From positions 1 to 19,622 of the forward strand of contig CABQNH010000036.1 of assembly GCA_902465435.1 (NCBI GenBank): 19,622 nucleotides of DNA. Direction: 5' to 3'. The first letter of the stretch is position 1; the number at the start of each line of letters is the position of its first letter. Shown here piece after piece: positions 1 to 6,882 of this stretch. The DNA is from an uncultured Eubacteriales bacterium (GTDB taxonomy: Bacteria; Bacillota; Clostridia; Oscillospirales; Oscillospiraceae). The notes below the pieces were generated by a model. It made no database searches. It saw only the letters and a program-made list of their open reading frames with translations, and was not told the DNA's origin. The translations under genes and the position numbers were made by a program.

Positions 1-24
1 TTCCGAACTTTCTTGATCGTCTGT

Positions 25-55
25 CAGCGTGTCAAAAAGGTTTTTTGACACGCTG
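25..55. terminator. Perfect hairpin, possible terminator
   Basis: Two perfectly complementary 14-base arms (25-38 and 42-55, CAGCGTGTCAAAAA and its complement) enclose a 3-base loop. The arms end in A/T runs at the loop side. No gene is visible on its left within the window, so its owner is unknown. It could end a gene outside the window or be a dispersed palindrome. Confidence 0.4.
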
Positions 56-66
56 AAAAATTCCGC

Positions 67-96
67 CTCTGCAGCGCATAGTGATGCGCTGCAGAG
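67..96 (-). terminator. Bidirectional-looking intrinsic terminator
   Basis: Perfect 13-bp stem: CTCTGCAGCGCAT at 67-79 pairs with 84-96 around a 4-base loop. On the minus strand the stem is followed after 6 bases by five T (positions 60-56), which suits termination of the minus-strand peptidase gene ending at 223. On the plus strand five T follow after a few bases. The gap between stem and T-run is longer than ideal. Confidence 0.5.
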
Positions 97-155
97 ACGG
101 GATTTTTGTACCCTTCGGTTTCCGTTCTCAAGGACAGGCAGCGAGGAATTCTTCC

Positions 156-174
156 TCCGGCAAGGCTTGCCGGA
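156..174. repeat. 19-bp palindrome between gene end and terminator
   Basis: TCCGGCAAG at 156-164 and CTTGCCGGA at 166-174 are perfect reverse complements around one base. An A-run follows on the plus strand, so on the minus strand the T-run comes before the stem and it is not a normal terminator. The rest of 1-222 holds no credible gene. Confidence 0.4.
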
Positions 175-222
175 AAAACGCCGCCGTCCGGCTGCTCGGG
201 TTCGGCCTGACGCGTCCTGATT

Positions 223-1020
223 TTACTGTGCCGCCTTCTTTCGAAGCAGGCGGTGCAGGATCCTGCGCCCCTTTTCCGTCCGACTGACGGAGAAATGCGG
301 CTGCTGCCGCTGGGACAATGTCTTCAGCGCGCGGTAGGTAGAAAGCCATGCGTTGAGATCGACGTATTCCTTCGGCCGATTCTGCCGATGATAGCCCACG
401 CCGACATTGACGCCGCAGACCTCCTGCGTCAGAACGGCCAGATCGCCGCCGCAGCTGCGGCTGTCCTCCGTAAAGCCGAGCGACTGCAGAATATGCTGCT
501 TGAACTTTGCCGTCGCCGCGCCCTCCGGGAACAGGCAGGTGCCGCTGCCCGTGTAGTCCAGATTGACCAGATAGGAGTGCCCATAGATCTCCTGCAGCAG
601 CTCCGGATTTTCCCGCTTCAAGAATTCCGCGCCGCAGCTCCCCTGCGTGCTGCCGTCCAGCAGCAGCAGGGAAAAGCCCGCATCCCGCAGCGCCCACAGC
701 ATGGCGCAGCCGGCCCGGTCATCGGCGCCGATCCCGACGCCGGGATTCCGCCCGCAGAGATAGCGTTCCTGCCGGCAGACGATACGCTGCTTCGCCCGCA
801 GGCCGGTGCGGCCGCCCGCACTCAGCGTATCGGCATGTGCGATGAGCAGCACGGGGTGCACCGCCGTTCCGCGGCGATAAAGGTAACGCTCACACGGCGC
901 GTCGCCCTGCGCGTAGACCAGATTGCTCAAGGACAAAAAGCGGTCAAACACCGCGTCGCCGGAACGGAGCGGCATGGAGAGAAACTCCTCTAAAATTCTC
1001 TGGGCAAATTCTCGATTCAT
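223..1020 (-). CDS. M28/M20-like zinc peptidase homologue, probably degenerate active site
   Basis: 265 residues. The ATG at 1020 was chosen because the family-like sequence begins there and AAAGGGACGAG precedes it; the longer reading frame runs back into nrdD. The fold signature is visible: HAD (H62, D64) as first metal ligands, GADDRAG (98-104) as the bridging-Asp motif, LVNLDYTG (151-158), GGDLAVL (191-197) and a GVGY...PKEYVDL block (207-222). Two usual key positions look altered. The Glu-Glu pair after the GADDRAG strand is Ser124-Thr125 (LDGSTQGSCG), and the late metal His is replaced by Asn214, unless His211 substitutes. The protein may therefore be a non-catalytic binding protein. It has no signal peptide or membrane segment. 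It follows nrdD by 35 bp and is probably co-transcribed. Substrate unknown. Confidence 0.7.
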   Translation of the reverse strand: MNREFAQRILEEFLSMPLRSGDAVFDRFLSLSNLVYAQGDAPCERYLYRRGTAVHPVLLIAHADTLSAGGRTGLRAKQRIVCRQERYLCGRNPGVGIGADDRAGCAMLWALRDAGFSLLLLDGSTQGSCGAEFLKRENPELLQEIYGHSYLVNLDYTGSGTCLFPEGAATAKFKQHILQSLGFTEDSRSCGGDLAVLTQEVCGVNVGVGYHRQNRPKEYVDLNAWLSTYRALKTLSQRQQPHFSVSRTEKGRRILHRLLRKKAAQ

Positions 1021-1055
1021 GGGAAGCTCGTCCCTTTCTAAGTGGATTCTCGTTC

Positions 1056-3281
1056 TTACAGGTGCAGCACGCGCTCCTTGATCTCCTGCGTTCTGCCCTG
1101 ATTCCAGAACTGCGTGCCGATGTAGCCGCAGGTTCGGCGGGCGACGTTCATCTTGCTCTGATCGGTGTTGCCGCACTGCGGGCACGTCCAGACCAGCTTA
1201 CCGTCCTTGTCCTCCAGCGCCTCGATCTCGCCATCGAAGCCGCAGACCTGGCAGTAATCGGACTTCGTATTCAGCTCGGCGTACATAATATTTTCGTAGA
1301 TATACTTCATAACCTCCAGCACGGCCGGAATGTTATTCTGCATATTCGGAACCTCGACATAGCTGATCGCGCCGCCGGGCGAGAGCTGCTGGAACTGCGA
1401 CTCAAAGTGGAGCTTCTCAAAGGCATTGATCTTCTCCGTGACATGGACATGGTAGGAATTCGTGATATAGCTCTTGTCCGTGATGCCGGGAATGATGCCA
1501 AAGCGCTTTTGCAGGCACTTGGCAAACTTATAGGTCGTGGACTCCAGCGGCGTGCCGTAAAGCGAGAAGTCAATGTGATTCTCCGCCTTCCACTTGGCGC
1601 AGGCTGCATTGAGGTAGCGCATAACATCCAGCGCAAACGGCGTGGCGGCGGGATCGGTATGGGATTTGCCCGTCATATACTTCACGCACTCGTAAAGGCC
1701 CGCGTAGCCGAGAGAAATCGTCGAGTAGCCGCCGTAGAGCAGCTTGTCGATCGGTTCGCCCTTCGGCAGACGCGCCAGCGCGCCGTACTGCCAGAGGATC
1801 GGCGCGGCATCCGAGAGTGTGCCCTTCAGGCGGTTATGGCGGCACATCAGGCCGCGATAGCAAAGCTCCAGACGCTCGTCCATGATGCACCAGAACTTTT
1901 CCAGATTGCCGCCGGAGGAGAGCGCGACGTCCACCAGATTGAGCGTTACAACGCCCTGATTGAAGCGGCCGTAATACTTCGGCTTGCCCGGCTCGTAATT
2001 TCCGGCGTTTGCCACGTTGTCCCAGCCGTTGCCGGAGGAGTCCGGCGTCAGGAAGCTGCGGCAGCCCATGCAGGTATACACGTCGCCGTGTCCCGGCGTC
2101 TCGCCCTTGGAGAGCTTCAGCTCCCGCATCTTCTTTTCGGAAATGTAATCCGGAACCATCCGCTTGGCGGTGCATCTTGCCGCAAGCTCCGTCAGATAGT
2201 AATAGGGCGAATCCTCGTGGATATTGTCCTCCTCCAGAACATAGATCAGCTTCGGGAAGGCCGGAGTGATCCACACGCCCTTTTCGTTCTTAACGCCCTG
2301 GATCCGCTGCTTGAGCGTCTCTTCAATGATAATGGCAAGATCGTGGCGCTCCTGCTCGCTTTTTGCCTCGCCGAGGTACATGAACACCGTGATGAACGGC
2401 GCCTGCCCGTTCGTCGTCATAAGCGTAACGACCTGATACTGAATGGTCTGCACGCCGCGCTTGATCTCCTCGCGCAGACGATCCTCCACCACCTTGCGCT
2501 TGGCCTCCTCGGTTACCTGCGTGCCGAAGGTCGCGATCTCGCGCTCGACCGTCTCCCGGATTTTACGGCGGGAAATATCGACGAAGGGCGCAAGGTGCGT
2601 CAGTGAGATGGACTGCCCGCCGTACTGGTTGGAGGCAATCTGCGCGATGATCTGCGTGGCGATATTGCAGGCCGTGGAGAAGGAGTGCGGCTTTTCGATC
2701 AGCGTGCCGGAAATGACCGTGCCGTTCTGGAGCATATCGTCCAGATTCACAAGATCGCAGTTGTGCATATGCTGGGCATAGTAATCCGCATCGTGGAAAT
2801 GGATGATGCCCGCCTCGTGCGCCGCGACGATATCCTGCGGCAACAGCAGGCGGCGCGTAATATCCTTGGAAACCTCGCCCGCCATATAGTCACGCTGCAC
2901 GGCGTTAACGGTCGGATTTTTATTGGCGTTCTCCTGCTTGACCTCTTCGTTATTGGACTCGATCAGGCTCAGGATGCGGTCGTCCGTCGTATTGGACTTG
3001 CGCACGAGCGTGCGTACATAGCGGTAGGTGATGTACTTCTTTGCAACCTCAAAGGCGCCGTGCGCCATGATCTGCTGCTCGACAAGATCCTGAATTTCCT
3101 CCACGGACGGACTGCGGCCCATCTCCTGGCAGGCGATTTCAACGCTCTCTGCAATTCTTCTGATCTGCAGCGGCGTCATGCGGGCGTTTTCCTCCACCAC
3201 GTCGTTTGCCTTTGTAATGGCCATCAGGATCTTACTGATATCAAAAACCTCTTCCGCGCCGTTCCTCTTTATAATCTTCAT
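1056..3281 (-). CDS. nrdD: Anaerobic (class III) ribonucleoside-triphosphate reductase
   Basis: 741 residues, normal length. NrdD reduces NTPs to dNTPs without oxygen using a glycyl radical. Residues 1-90 form an ATP-cone (MKIIKRNGAEEVFD start), the allosteric nucleotide-sensing domain. HNCDLVN contains conserved Cys175. TCMGCRS holds Cys404/Cys407, one expected to carry the substrate-activating thiyl radical. Near the C terminus four cysteines (677, 680, 700, 703) form the zinc site, followed by RTCGYIG with Gly719 as the radical residue. The ATG at 3281 follows AGGGGGAT at good spacing. The usual partner nrdG, the SAM-dependent activase, is not adjacent; the downstream gene is a peptidase homologue. 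Upstream lie a promoter and NrdR-box-like sites, so repression when deoxynucleotides are plentiful is likely. Confidence 0.97.
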   Translation of the reverse strand: MKIIKRNGAEEVFDISKILMAITKANDVVEENARMTPLQIRRIAESVEIACQEMGRSPSVEEIQDLVEQQIMAHGAFEVAKKYITYRYVRTLVRKSNTTDDRILSLIESNNEEVKQENANKNPTVNAVQRDYMAGEVSKDITRRLLLPQDIVAAHEAGIIHFHDADYYAQHMHNCDLVNLDDMLQNGTVISGTLIEKPHSFSTACNIATQIIAQIASNQYGGQSISLTHLAPFVDISRRKIRETVEREIATFGTQVTEEAKRKVVEDRLREEIKRGVQTIQYQVVTLMTTNGQAPFITVFMYLGEAKSEQERHDLAIIIEETLKQRIQGVKNEKGVWITPAFPKLIYVLEEDNIHEDSPYYYLTELAARCTAKRMVPDYISEKKMRELKLSKGETPGHGDVYTCMGCRSFLTPDSSGNGWDNVANAGNYEPGKPKYYGRFNQGVVTLNLVDVALSSGGNLEKFWCIMDERLELCYRGLMCRHNRLKGTLSDAAPILWQYGALARLPKGEPIDKLLYGGYSTISLGYAGLYECVKYMTGKSHTDPAATPFALDVMRYLNAACAKWKAENHIDFSLYGTPLESTTYKFAKCLQKRFGIIPGITDKSYITNSYHVHVTEKINAFEKLHFESQFQQLSPGGAISYVEVPNMQNNIPAVLEVMKYIYENIMYAELNTKSDYCQVCGFDGEIEALEDKDGKLVWTCPQCGNTDQSKMNVARRTCGYIGTQFWNQGRTQEIKERVLHL

Positions 3282-3382
3282 GCGTGTATCCCCCTTTATA
3301 CGAATTTCCGATCAAACGGTTTCCCTGTTCCAGGCCGCTCTATGGCGTGTTATGCTGCACGTCTCTCTCGCGTTCGTTTCCT

Positions 3383-3410
3383 ATTATACAACATCTTGTG
3401 GTAATTGCAA
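3383..3410 (-). promoter_or_regulatory. nrdD promoter
   Basis: Minus strand: -35 TTGCAA (3405-3410), a 16-bp spacer, -10 TATAAT (3383-3388). This leaves a leader of about 95 bases before the nrdD ATG. The -10 is a perfect consensus match and the -35 matches 4 of 6. Confidence 0.6.
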
Positions 3411-3434
3411 GAGCAATACCACAAGATTTTCGCT
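3386..3434. promoter_or_regulatory. Tandem NrdR-box-like operator
   Basis: The 16-mer at 3386-3401 reads CCACAAGATGTTGTAT on the minus strand and matches the NrdR consensus ACACWATATATWGTGT at 12 of 16 positions. A weaker site (10 of 16) lies at 3419-3434. Their centres are 33 bp apart, about three helical turns, as known for cooperative NrdR binding. The stronger box covers the spacer and -10 edge of the nrdD promoter. The two sites also form an almost perfect inverted repeat (3394-3408 with 3413-3426, one bulged base). No nrdR gene is in the window. Confidence 0.55.
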
Positions 3435-3684
3435 TTTATCGATATTCGTAAAAGTTTGCTTCGTTTCCCCCGCGTTTTTTGTCGAGAAAGCCAAGGCGCC
3501 TCTGCCTCCGTTCCCTGCAGCGGACTGCGGCGCATTTTCCGCCAAGGCTTTCCTTGCATTCAAAACGGGGCTTCCTGCGTTTTTCAAATCAGACGGCCTG
3601 CAGGGGCAGCCGCTGATTTTGCGGACAAATGCTTACCGTTCGCTTCTGCCGCACAAATCAGGGTACACGCCGGCTCGTCCCGGT
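3435..3684. other. Gene-free interval between MATE gene end and nrdD control region
   Basis: No credible gene or U-tailed terminator is visible. The only structure is an imperfect inverted repeat, GAAAGCCAAGGCG at 3486-3498 with CGCCAAGGCTTTC at 3540-3552, whose arms pair except for two central bases, with a 41-base loop. Confidence 0.4.
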
Positions 3685-5034
3685 TCACGCAGCCATCCGG
3701 GCGCGGCGCGAGAGCCGCCGATAGGCGACCGTACAGACCACCACGGAAACTAACGAACCGAGAACCGTCGCCAATCCCATGGGAAACAGCGTCTTGGGGA
3801 AATACCGCGAAGCCAGATACGCACCCGGAATGCGGGCAAGCGCAATGGCCAGAATATTGTGCAGGAAGGAAAGCCCGGACTTTCCGCAGGCGCAGAAATA
3901 GCCGCTGAAGCAGAAATGGATCCCCGCAAGCGCGCAGTCCCAGATATAGCCGCGCAGATACTGCCCGCCGAGCCGGATGACCTCCGCCCCGTCCTCCGCC
4001 GCGCGGTCGGTAAAGAGCGCAACGACCGGCTCCGCCGCAAACTGAATGATAATTGCGACTGCAAAGCCAAAGCCCGCCGCCAGCAGTATGGCATAGCGCA
4101 GCGTCAGCCGCGCACGCTCCGGCTTATTCGCGCCGATGTTCTGCGCGCCCAGCGCGGAAACCGTAGAGAGCATGGACGAGGGAATCAGGAACAGGAAGCC
4201 GATGATCTTCTCCACAATGCCGACGGCCGCCGCATCGTTCAGGCCGCGCCGGTTGGCAATGATCGTAATCACGATAAAGGCAACCTGAATCAGGCCGTCC
4301 TGCAGTGTGATCGGCAGACCGATGCGCAGAATTCTTGCAAGCGTCGGCCGGTGCGGGCGAAAATCCCGCCGTGAAATGGGCAGAATCCGCCGTTTTAAAA
4401 GAAAGCACAGAGACGCCGCAACGCTGATCGCCTGCGACAGCGTCGTTCCCAGCGCCGCGCCGACCGGCCCCATGTGCATCGGCCCCATAAACAAAACGTC
4501 CAGTCCGATATTGATGACGCAGGCCACCGCCACAAAGGCCATCGGGCTTTTCGAATCGCCCATCCCGCGGAATATGGAGCTGAGGACATTATAGGCCGTG
4601 ATAAACGGGATCCCGCAGAAGCAGACCGTGAGATAGGAACCCGTTCCCTCCACGGCTTCCCGCGGCGTGGACATAACGGAAACGATCGGCCGGGTCAGCA
4701 GCAGGAGCAGCGCCGTCAGAAGCACCGAAACGCCCGCAAACAGCGTCACCGTATTGCCGACCTCCCGCGCCGCCCGTCTTTTGTCCCCGCCGCCAACGGA
4801 CTGCCCAACGCTGACCGTCGTTCCCATCGCCAGGCCGACCAGCATCACCGTCAGCATATGCATCACCTGCGAGCCGATCGAAACGGCCGTCGTGCTGGCT
4901 ACGCCCTCGAATTGTCCGATGAGGAAGAGGTCGGCCATTCCGTACAGTGTTTGCAGAAAATAAGAAAGAAGATACGGCAGAGAAAACGTCAGTACGTTCC
5001 GAAGGACGCTGCCGGTCGTCCGATTTTGTTCCAT
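3685..5034 (-). CDS. MATE family multidrug/Na+ efflux protein
   Basis: 449 residues with about 12 hydrophobic segments, the normal length and layout for the MATE family (MepA/NorM-like), which exports cationic compounds using an ion gradient. The N terminus LRNVLTFSLPYLLSYFLQTLYGMADLFLIG carries the typical conserved Pro and Asp of TM1-TM2, followed by a GVASTTAVSIG-type loop. The internally repeated second half begins near RILRIGLPITLQDGLIQ. The ATG at 5034 is preceded by AGGAG 7 bases upstream. A longer frame from 5181 lacks an SD and would read through the hairpins upstream. The gene follows the NhaC-type gene by 171 bp, and that gap contains two hairpins. Substrate unknown; no dedicated regulator gene adjoins it. 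Confidence 0.92.
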   Translation of the reverse strand: MEQNRTTGSVLRNVLTFSLPYLLSYFLQTLYGMADLFLIGQFEGVASTTAVSIGSQVMHMLTVMLVGLAMGTTVSVGQSVGGGDKRRAAREVGNTVTLFAGVSVLLTALLLLLTRPIVSVMSTPREAVEGTGSYLTVCFCGIPFITAYNVLSSIFRGMGDSKSPMAFVAVACVINIGLDVLFMGPMHMGPVGAALGTTLSQAISVAASLCFLLKRRILPISRRDFRPHRPTLARILRIGLPITLQDGLIQVAFIVITIIANRRGLNDAAAVGIVEKIIGFLFLIPSSMLSTVSALGAQNIGANKPERARLTLRYAILLAAGFGFAVAIIIQFAAEPVVALFTDRAAEDGAEVIRLGGQYLRGYIWDCALAGIHFCFSGYFCACGKSGLSFLHNILAIALARIPGAYLASRYFPKTLFPMGLATVLGSLVSVVVCTVAYRRLSRRARMAA

Positions 5035-5090
5035 GGAAATCTCCTGTGCGGTGTGTACGCGGCAGTTGTCTCTGACCGCGCAAAGGCTTG

Positions 5091-5119
5091 AGGGAATCTC
5101 CGGCTTTCGGAGATTCCCT
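5091..5119 (-). terminator. Perfect hairpin in MATE leader
   Basis: Perfect 12-bp stem (AGGGAATCTCCG at 5091-5102 with 5108-5119) and a 5-base loop, 57 bases upstream of the MATE ATG and 86 bases past the NhaC-type stop codon. No clear T-run follows on the minus strand. It may be a weak terminator of the upstream gene, an mRNA-stabilising stem or an attenuator. I could not match it to a known riboswitch. Confidence 0.4.
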
Positions 5120-5140
5120 GATTTTACAGTTTGGTATTTT

Positions 5141-5183
5141 CGGTGCGGCGCCGTCGGTCTTTCTCCTCTCCAAAGCCGCACCG
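5141..5183 (-). repeat. Inverted repeat downstream of NhaC-type gene
   Basis: CGGTGCGGC at 5141-5149 pairs perfectly with GCCGCACCG at 5175-5183 around a 25-base loop, 22 bases beyond the stop codon of the upstream gene. With the hairpin at 5091-5119 it makes a structured spacer between the two transporter genes. Confidence 0.4.
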
Positions 5184-5205
5184 AATCGTTTTCTATTCGC
5201 GTGTA

Positions 5206-6696
5206 TTACGGTTTCTTCTTCAACCGAACCCGCTCCTTGTTCGGCAGCGCGAAAAGCGGAATAAACCGATCCCAGCCGGTAAAGGTTAGAAGCAGCAGGG
5301 AGCCGACAACAAGGAAGCTCATGTAATTATGGCGAATAATATCAAAGGTCGTGAAATGATACATGGGATAAACGGCGTTGGCGATCGAAGCAAAGAACAC
5401 CGGGAAGCAGTGCCACGGCACAAGCTCCGAGCCGTAAATGCCCATAGAGGAGGTGAACGTCGCAAGGCGCAGCCGCAGCCGATAGGCATCCGACTCGTCC
5501 GTGCATTCGACATTTTTTTCGGTGATATCGCGCACGATCGGGGAGATCGTGGCAACCTGCGCGGCCTCATCGGCCAGCGCCATGTTGCCAAGCAGACACA
5601 GAACGCCGCACCAGCCCATGAGCTGCTGCACATTGCGTGAAATTCGCACGACGAGCTTTGCCAGTGGGTCAAACGCGTTCATCGCGTTCATAATGCCGCC
5701 GAAGGCCGCGACCCACATCATCATGACGACCGACCAGCTGCCGGCGTCGCCAAACCCCTTCAAAAGCAGGTCGTGCAGCCATGCGTCCAGCGTCATCGTA
5801 CCGGCCAGCAGGCCGAGCAGCAGGGAAAACACCATGCCCGCGCCAAGGCAAAGCAGTGTATGAATTCCGCAGAACGCCATTACAATTACGATCAGCAGCG
5901 GGATCACCATATAGAGCGGCACGCCCTGCTGTACCTGTGAAAGAAGCAGCAGCGCCGAGGGGCGCTCCTGCGCCAGCGCGGCATAGGCGCTTTCGGGGAT
6001 CTGCGCGATTGCCTGTACCGCATCTCCCTGCACATTTGGCAGCCGCAGACCGGCTAAAAAGAAAAGAACGCCTGCGATCAGAAGGCACAGGATCGACCAG
6101 ACGCTCTGATGCTTGACGCGGTCAATGATCCTGACGTCCTGCATCCCGCAGCTCAGGACGGTCACATCGGAAATCATACCGATGTTGTCGCCGAAGCAGG
6201 CGCCGCCCGCAATCGCGCAGACGGTCAGAAGCACGTCACCGCCGACCAAATGGTTGAGCCACAGGAAGATTGGCGCGCAGGCGGCAAAGGTTCCCCACGA
6301 GGTTCCGGTTGCAACAGACAAAAGGCAGGTAACCAGAATGGCAACCGGGGCAATGGTTCGCGCGGTCACGCCGAGCCGCAATGCCAGATTGATGAGCGCT
6401 GCGCCGACGCCGCTGGCCATAAAGCACTCCGCAACGCCATAGGCAAACATCAAAATAAAGAAAATCAGCGTAATGTGCCGCGCCGCCTTCAGCCCCTCCT
6501 CAAATGCTTCCTGAAAACCGACGGATTTTGTAAGCATATAGACGAGGATCGCCGCAAAGGTTGCAATCGGCGCAGCCAGAAGCAGGTCAAGCTGAAAGAG
6601 AATTACCAGCAGCGCAAAAATGAGCAGCGGAATAAACCGCAGCACCGCGACTGCAGCGCCTGATTTTTTCTGTTTCTTTTCCTTCATTTCCTTCAT
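5206..6696 (-). CDS. NhaC-family transporter, candidate arginine/ornithine or Na+/H+ antiporter
   Basis: 496 residues, strongly hydrophobic with about 11-13 membrane segments. SVATGTSWGTFAACAPIFLW and GGACFGDNIGMISDVTVLS are typical of the NhaC branch of the ion-transporter superfamily, which exchanges Na+ for H+ or, in some members, organic ions and amino acids. The ATG at 6696 was chosen because GGAAGTG lies just upstream and a Lys-rich cytoplasmic start (MKEMKEKKQKK) precedes the first membrane segment. The Met at 6711 has no SD. It has its own promoter and is divergent from arcA, sharing a 186-bp control region. That pairing suggests arginine uptake or ornithine exchange; the sequence alone does not prove a substrate. 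Confidence 0.85.
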   Translation of the reverse strand: MKEMKEKKQKKSGAAVAVLRFIPLLIFALLVILFQLDLLLAAPIATFAAILVYMLTKSVGFQEAFEEGLKAARHITLIFFILMFAYGVAECFMASGVGAALINLALRLGVTARTIAPVAILVTCLLSVATGTSWGTFAACAPIFLWLNHLVGGDVLLTVCAIAGGACFGDNIGMISDVTVLSCGMQDVRIIDRVKHQSVWSILCLLIAGVLFFLAGLRLPNVQGDAVQAIAQIPESAYAALAQERPSALLLLSQVQQGVPLYMVIPLLIVIVMAFCGIHTLLCLGAGMVFSLLLGLLAGTMTLDAWLHDLLLKGFGDAGSWSVVMMMWVAAFGGIMNAMNAFDPLAKLVVRISRNVQQLMGWCGVLCLLGNMALADEAAQVATISPIVRDITEKNVECTDESDAYRLRLRLATFTSSMGIYGSELVPWHCFPVFFASIANAVYPMYHFTTFDIIRHNYMSFLVVGSLLLLTFTGWDRFIPLFALPNKERVRLKKKP

Positions 6697-6733
6697 AAGC
6701 ACACTTCCCATTTTCAAATCAAAACTTATTTTA

Positions 6734-6762
6734 ATTTTAACAAAGCCGCACAGGAAAGTAAA
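6734..6762 (-). promoter_or_regulatory. Promoter of NhaC-type gene
   Basis: Minus strand: -35 TTTACT (6757-6762), a 17-bp spacer, -10 TAAAAT (6734-6739), in an AT-rich stretch 37 bp before the ATG. Confidence 0.5.
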
Positions 6763-6835
6763 TGAGAATTTCACGTCCTCCATAAATTCCGCAAAAAAAA
6801 CAAAAATACTACTGGAAATATCCACGCAAATGGTG

Positions 6836-6861
6836 TATATTAATAATTGAATAAATGCATA
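6836..6861 (+). promoter_or_regulatory. arcA control region with possible ArgR/AhrC half-site
   Basis: A candidate -10 TATATT lies at 6836-6841 without a convincing -35. It is followed by TTGAATAAATGCATA (6847-6861), whose first half matches the TGAATAAA half of the ARG box while the second half is poor. The interval is AT-rich against GC-rich flanks, as expected of a divergent control region. Confidence 0.3.
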
Positions 6862-6882
6862 GAACGAGGAAGTGCTTTCAAT

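Noticed and set aside
1062..2606. 514-residue plus-strand open frame opposite nrdD
   Set aside because: The sequence is low-complexity Arg/Leu/Ala-rich, lies antisense to a full-length nrdD with all motifs, and has no SD. It is a codon-bias shadow of a GC-rich gene.
3309..3320. 12-base word CGATCAAACGGT shared with 11375-11386
   Set aside because: Shared 12-mers are expected by chance in a window of this size, and the flanks do not match.
3535..3545. Possible third copy of the MITE-like element (TTTTCCGCCAA)
   Set aside because: Only 11 bases match the element and neither terminus nor TA edges are present.
5035..5205. Riboswitch in the MATE leader
   Set aside because: Stems are present but I could not match any known riboswitch core, so only the hairpins are reported.
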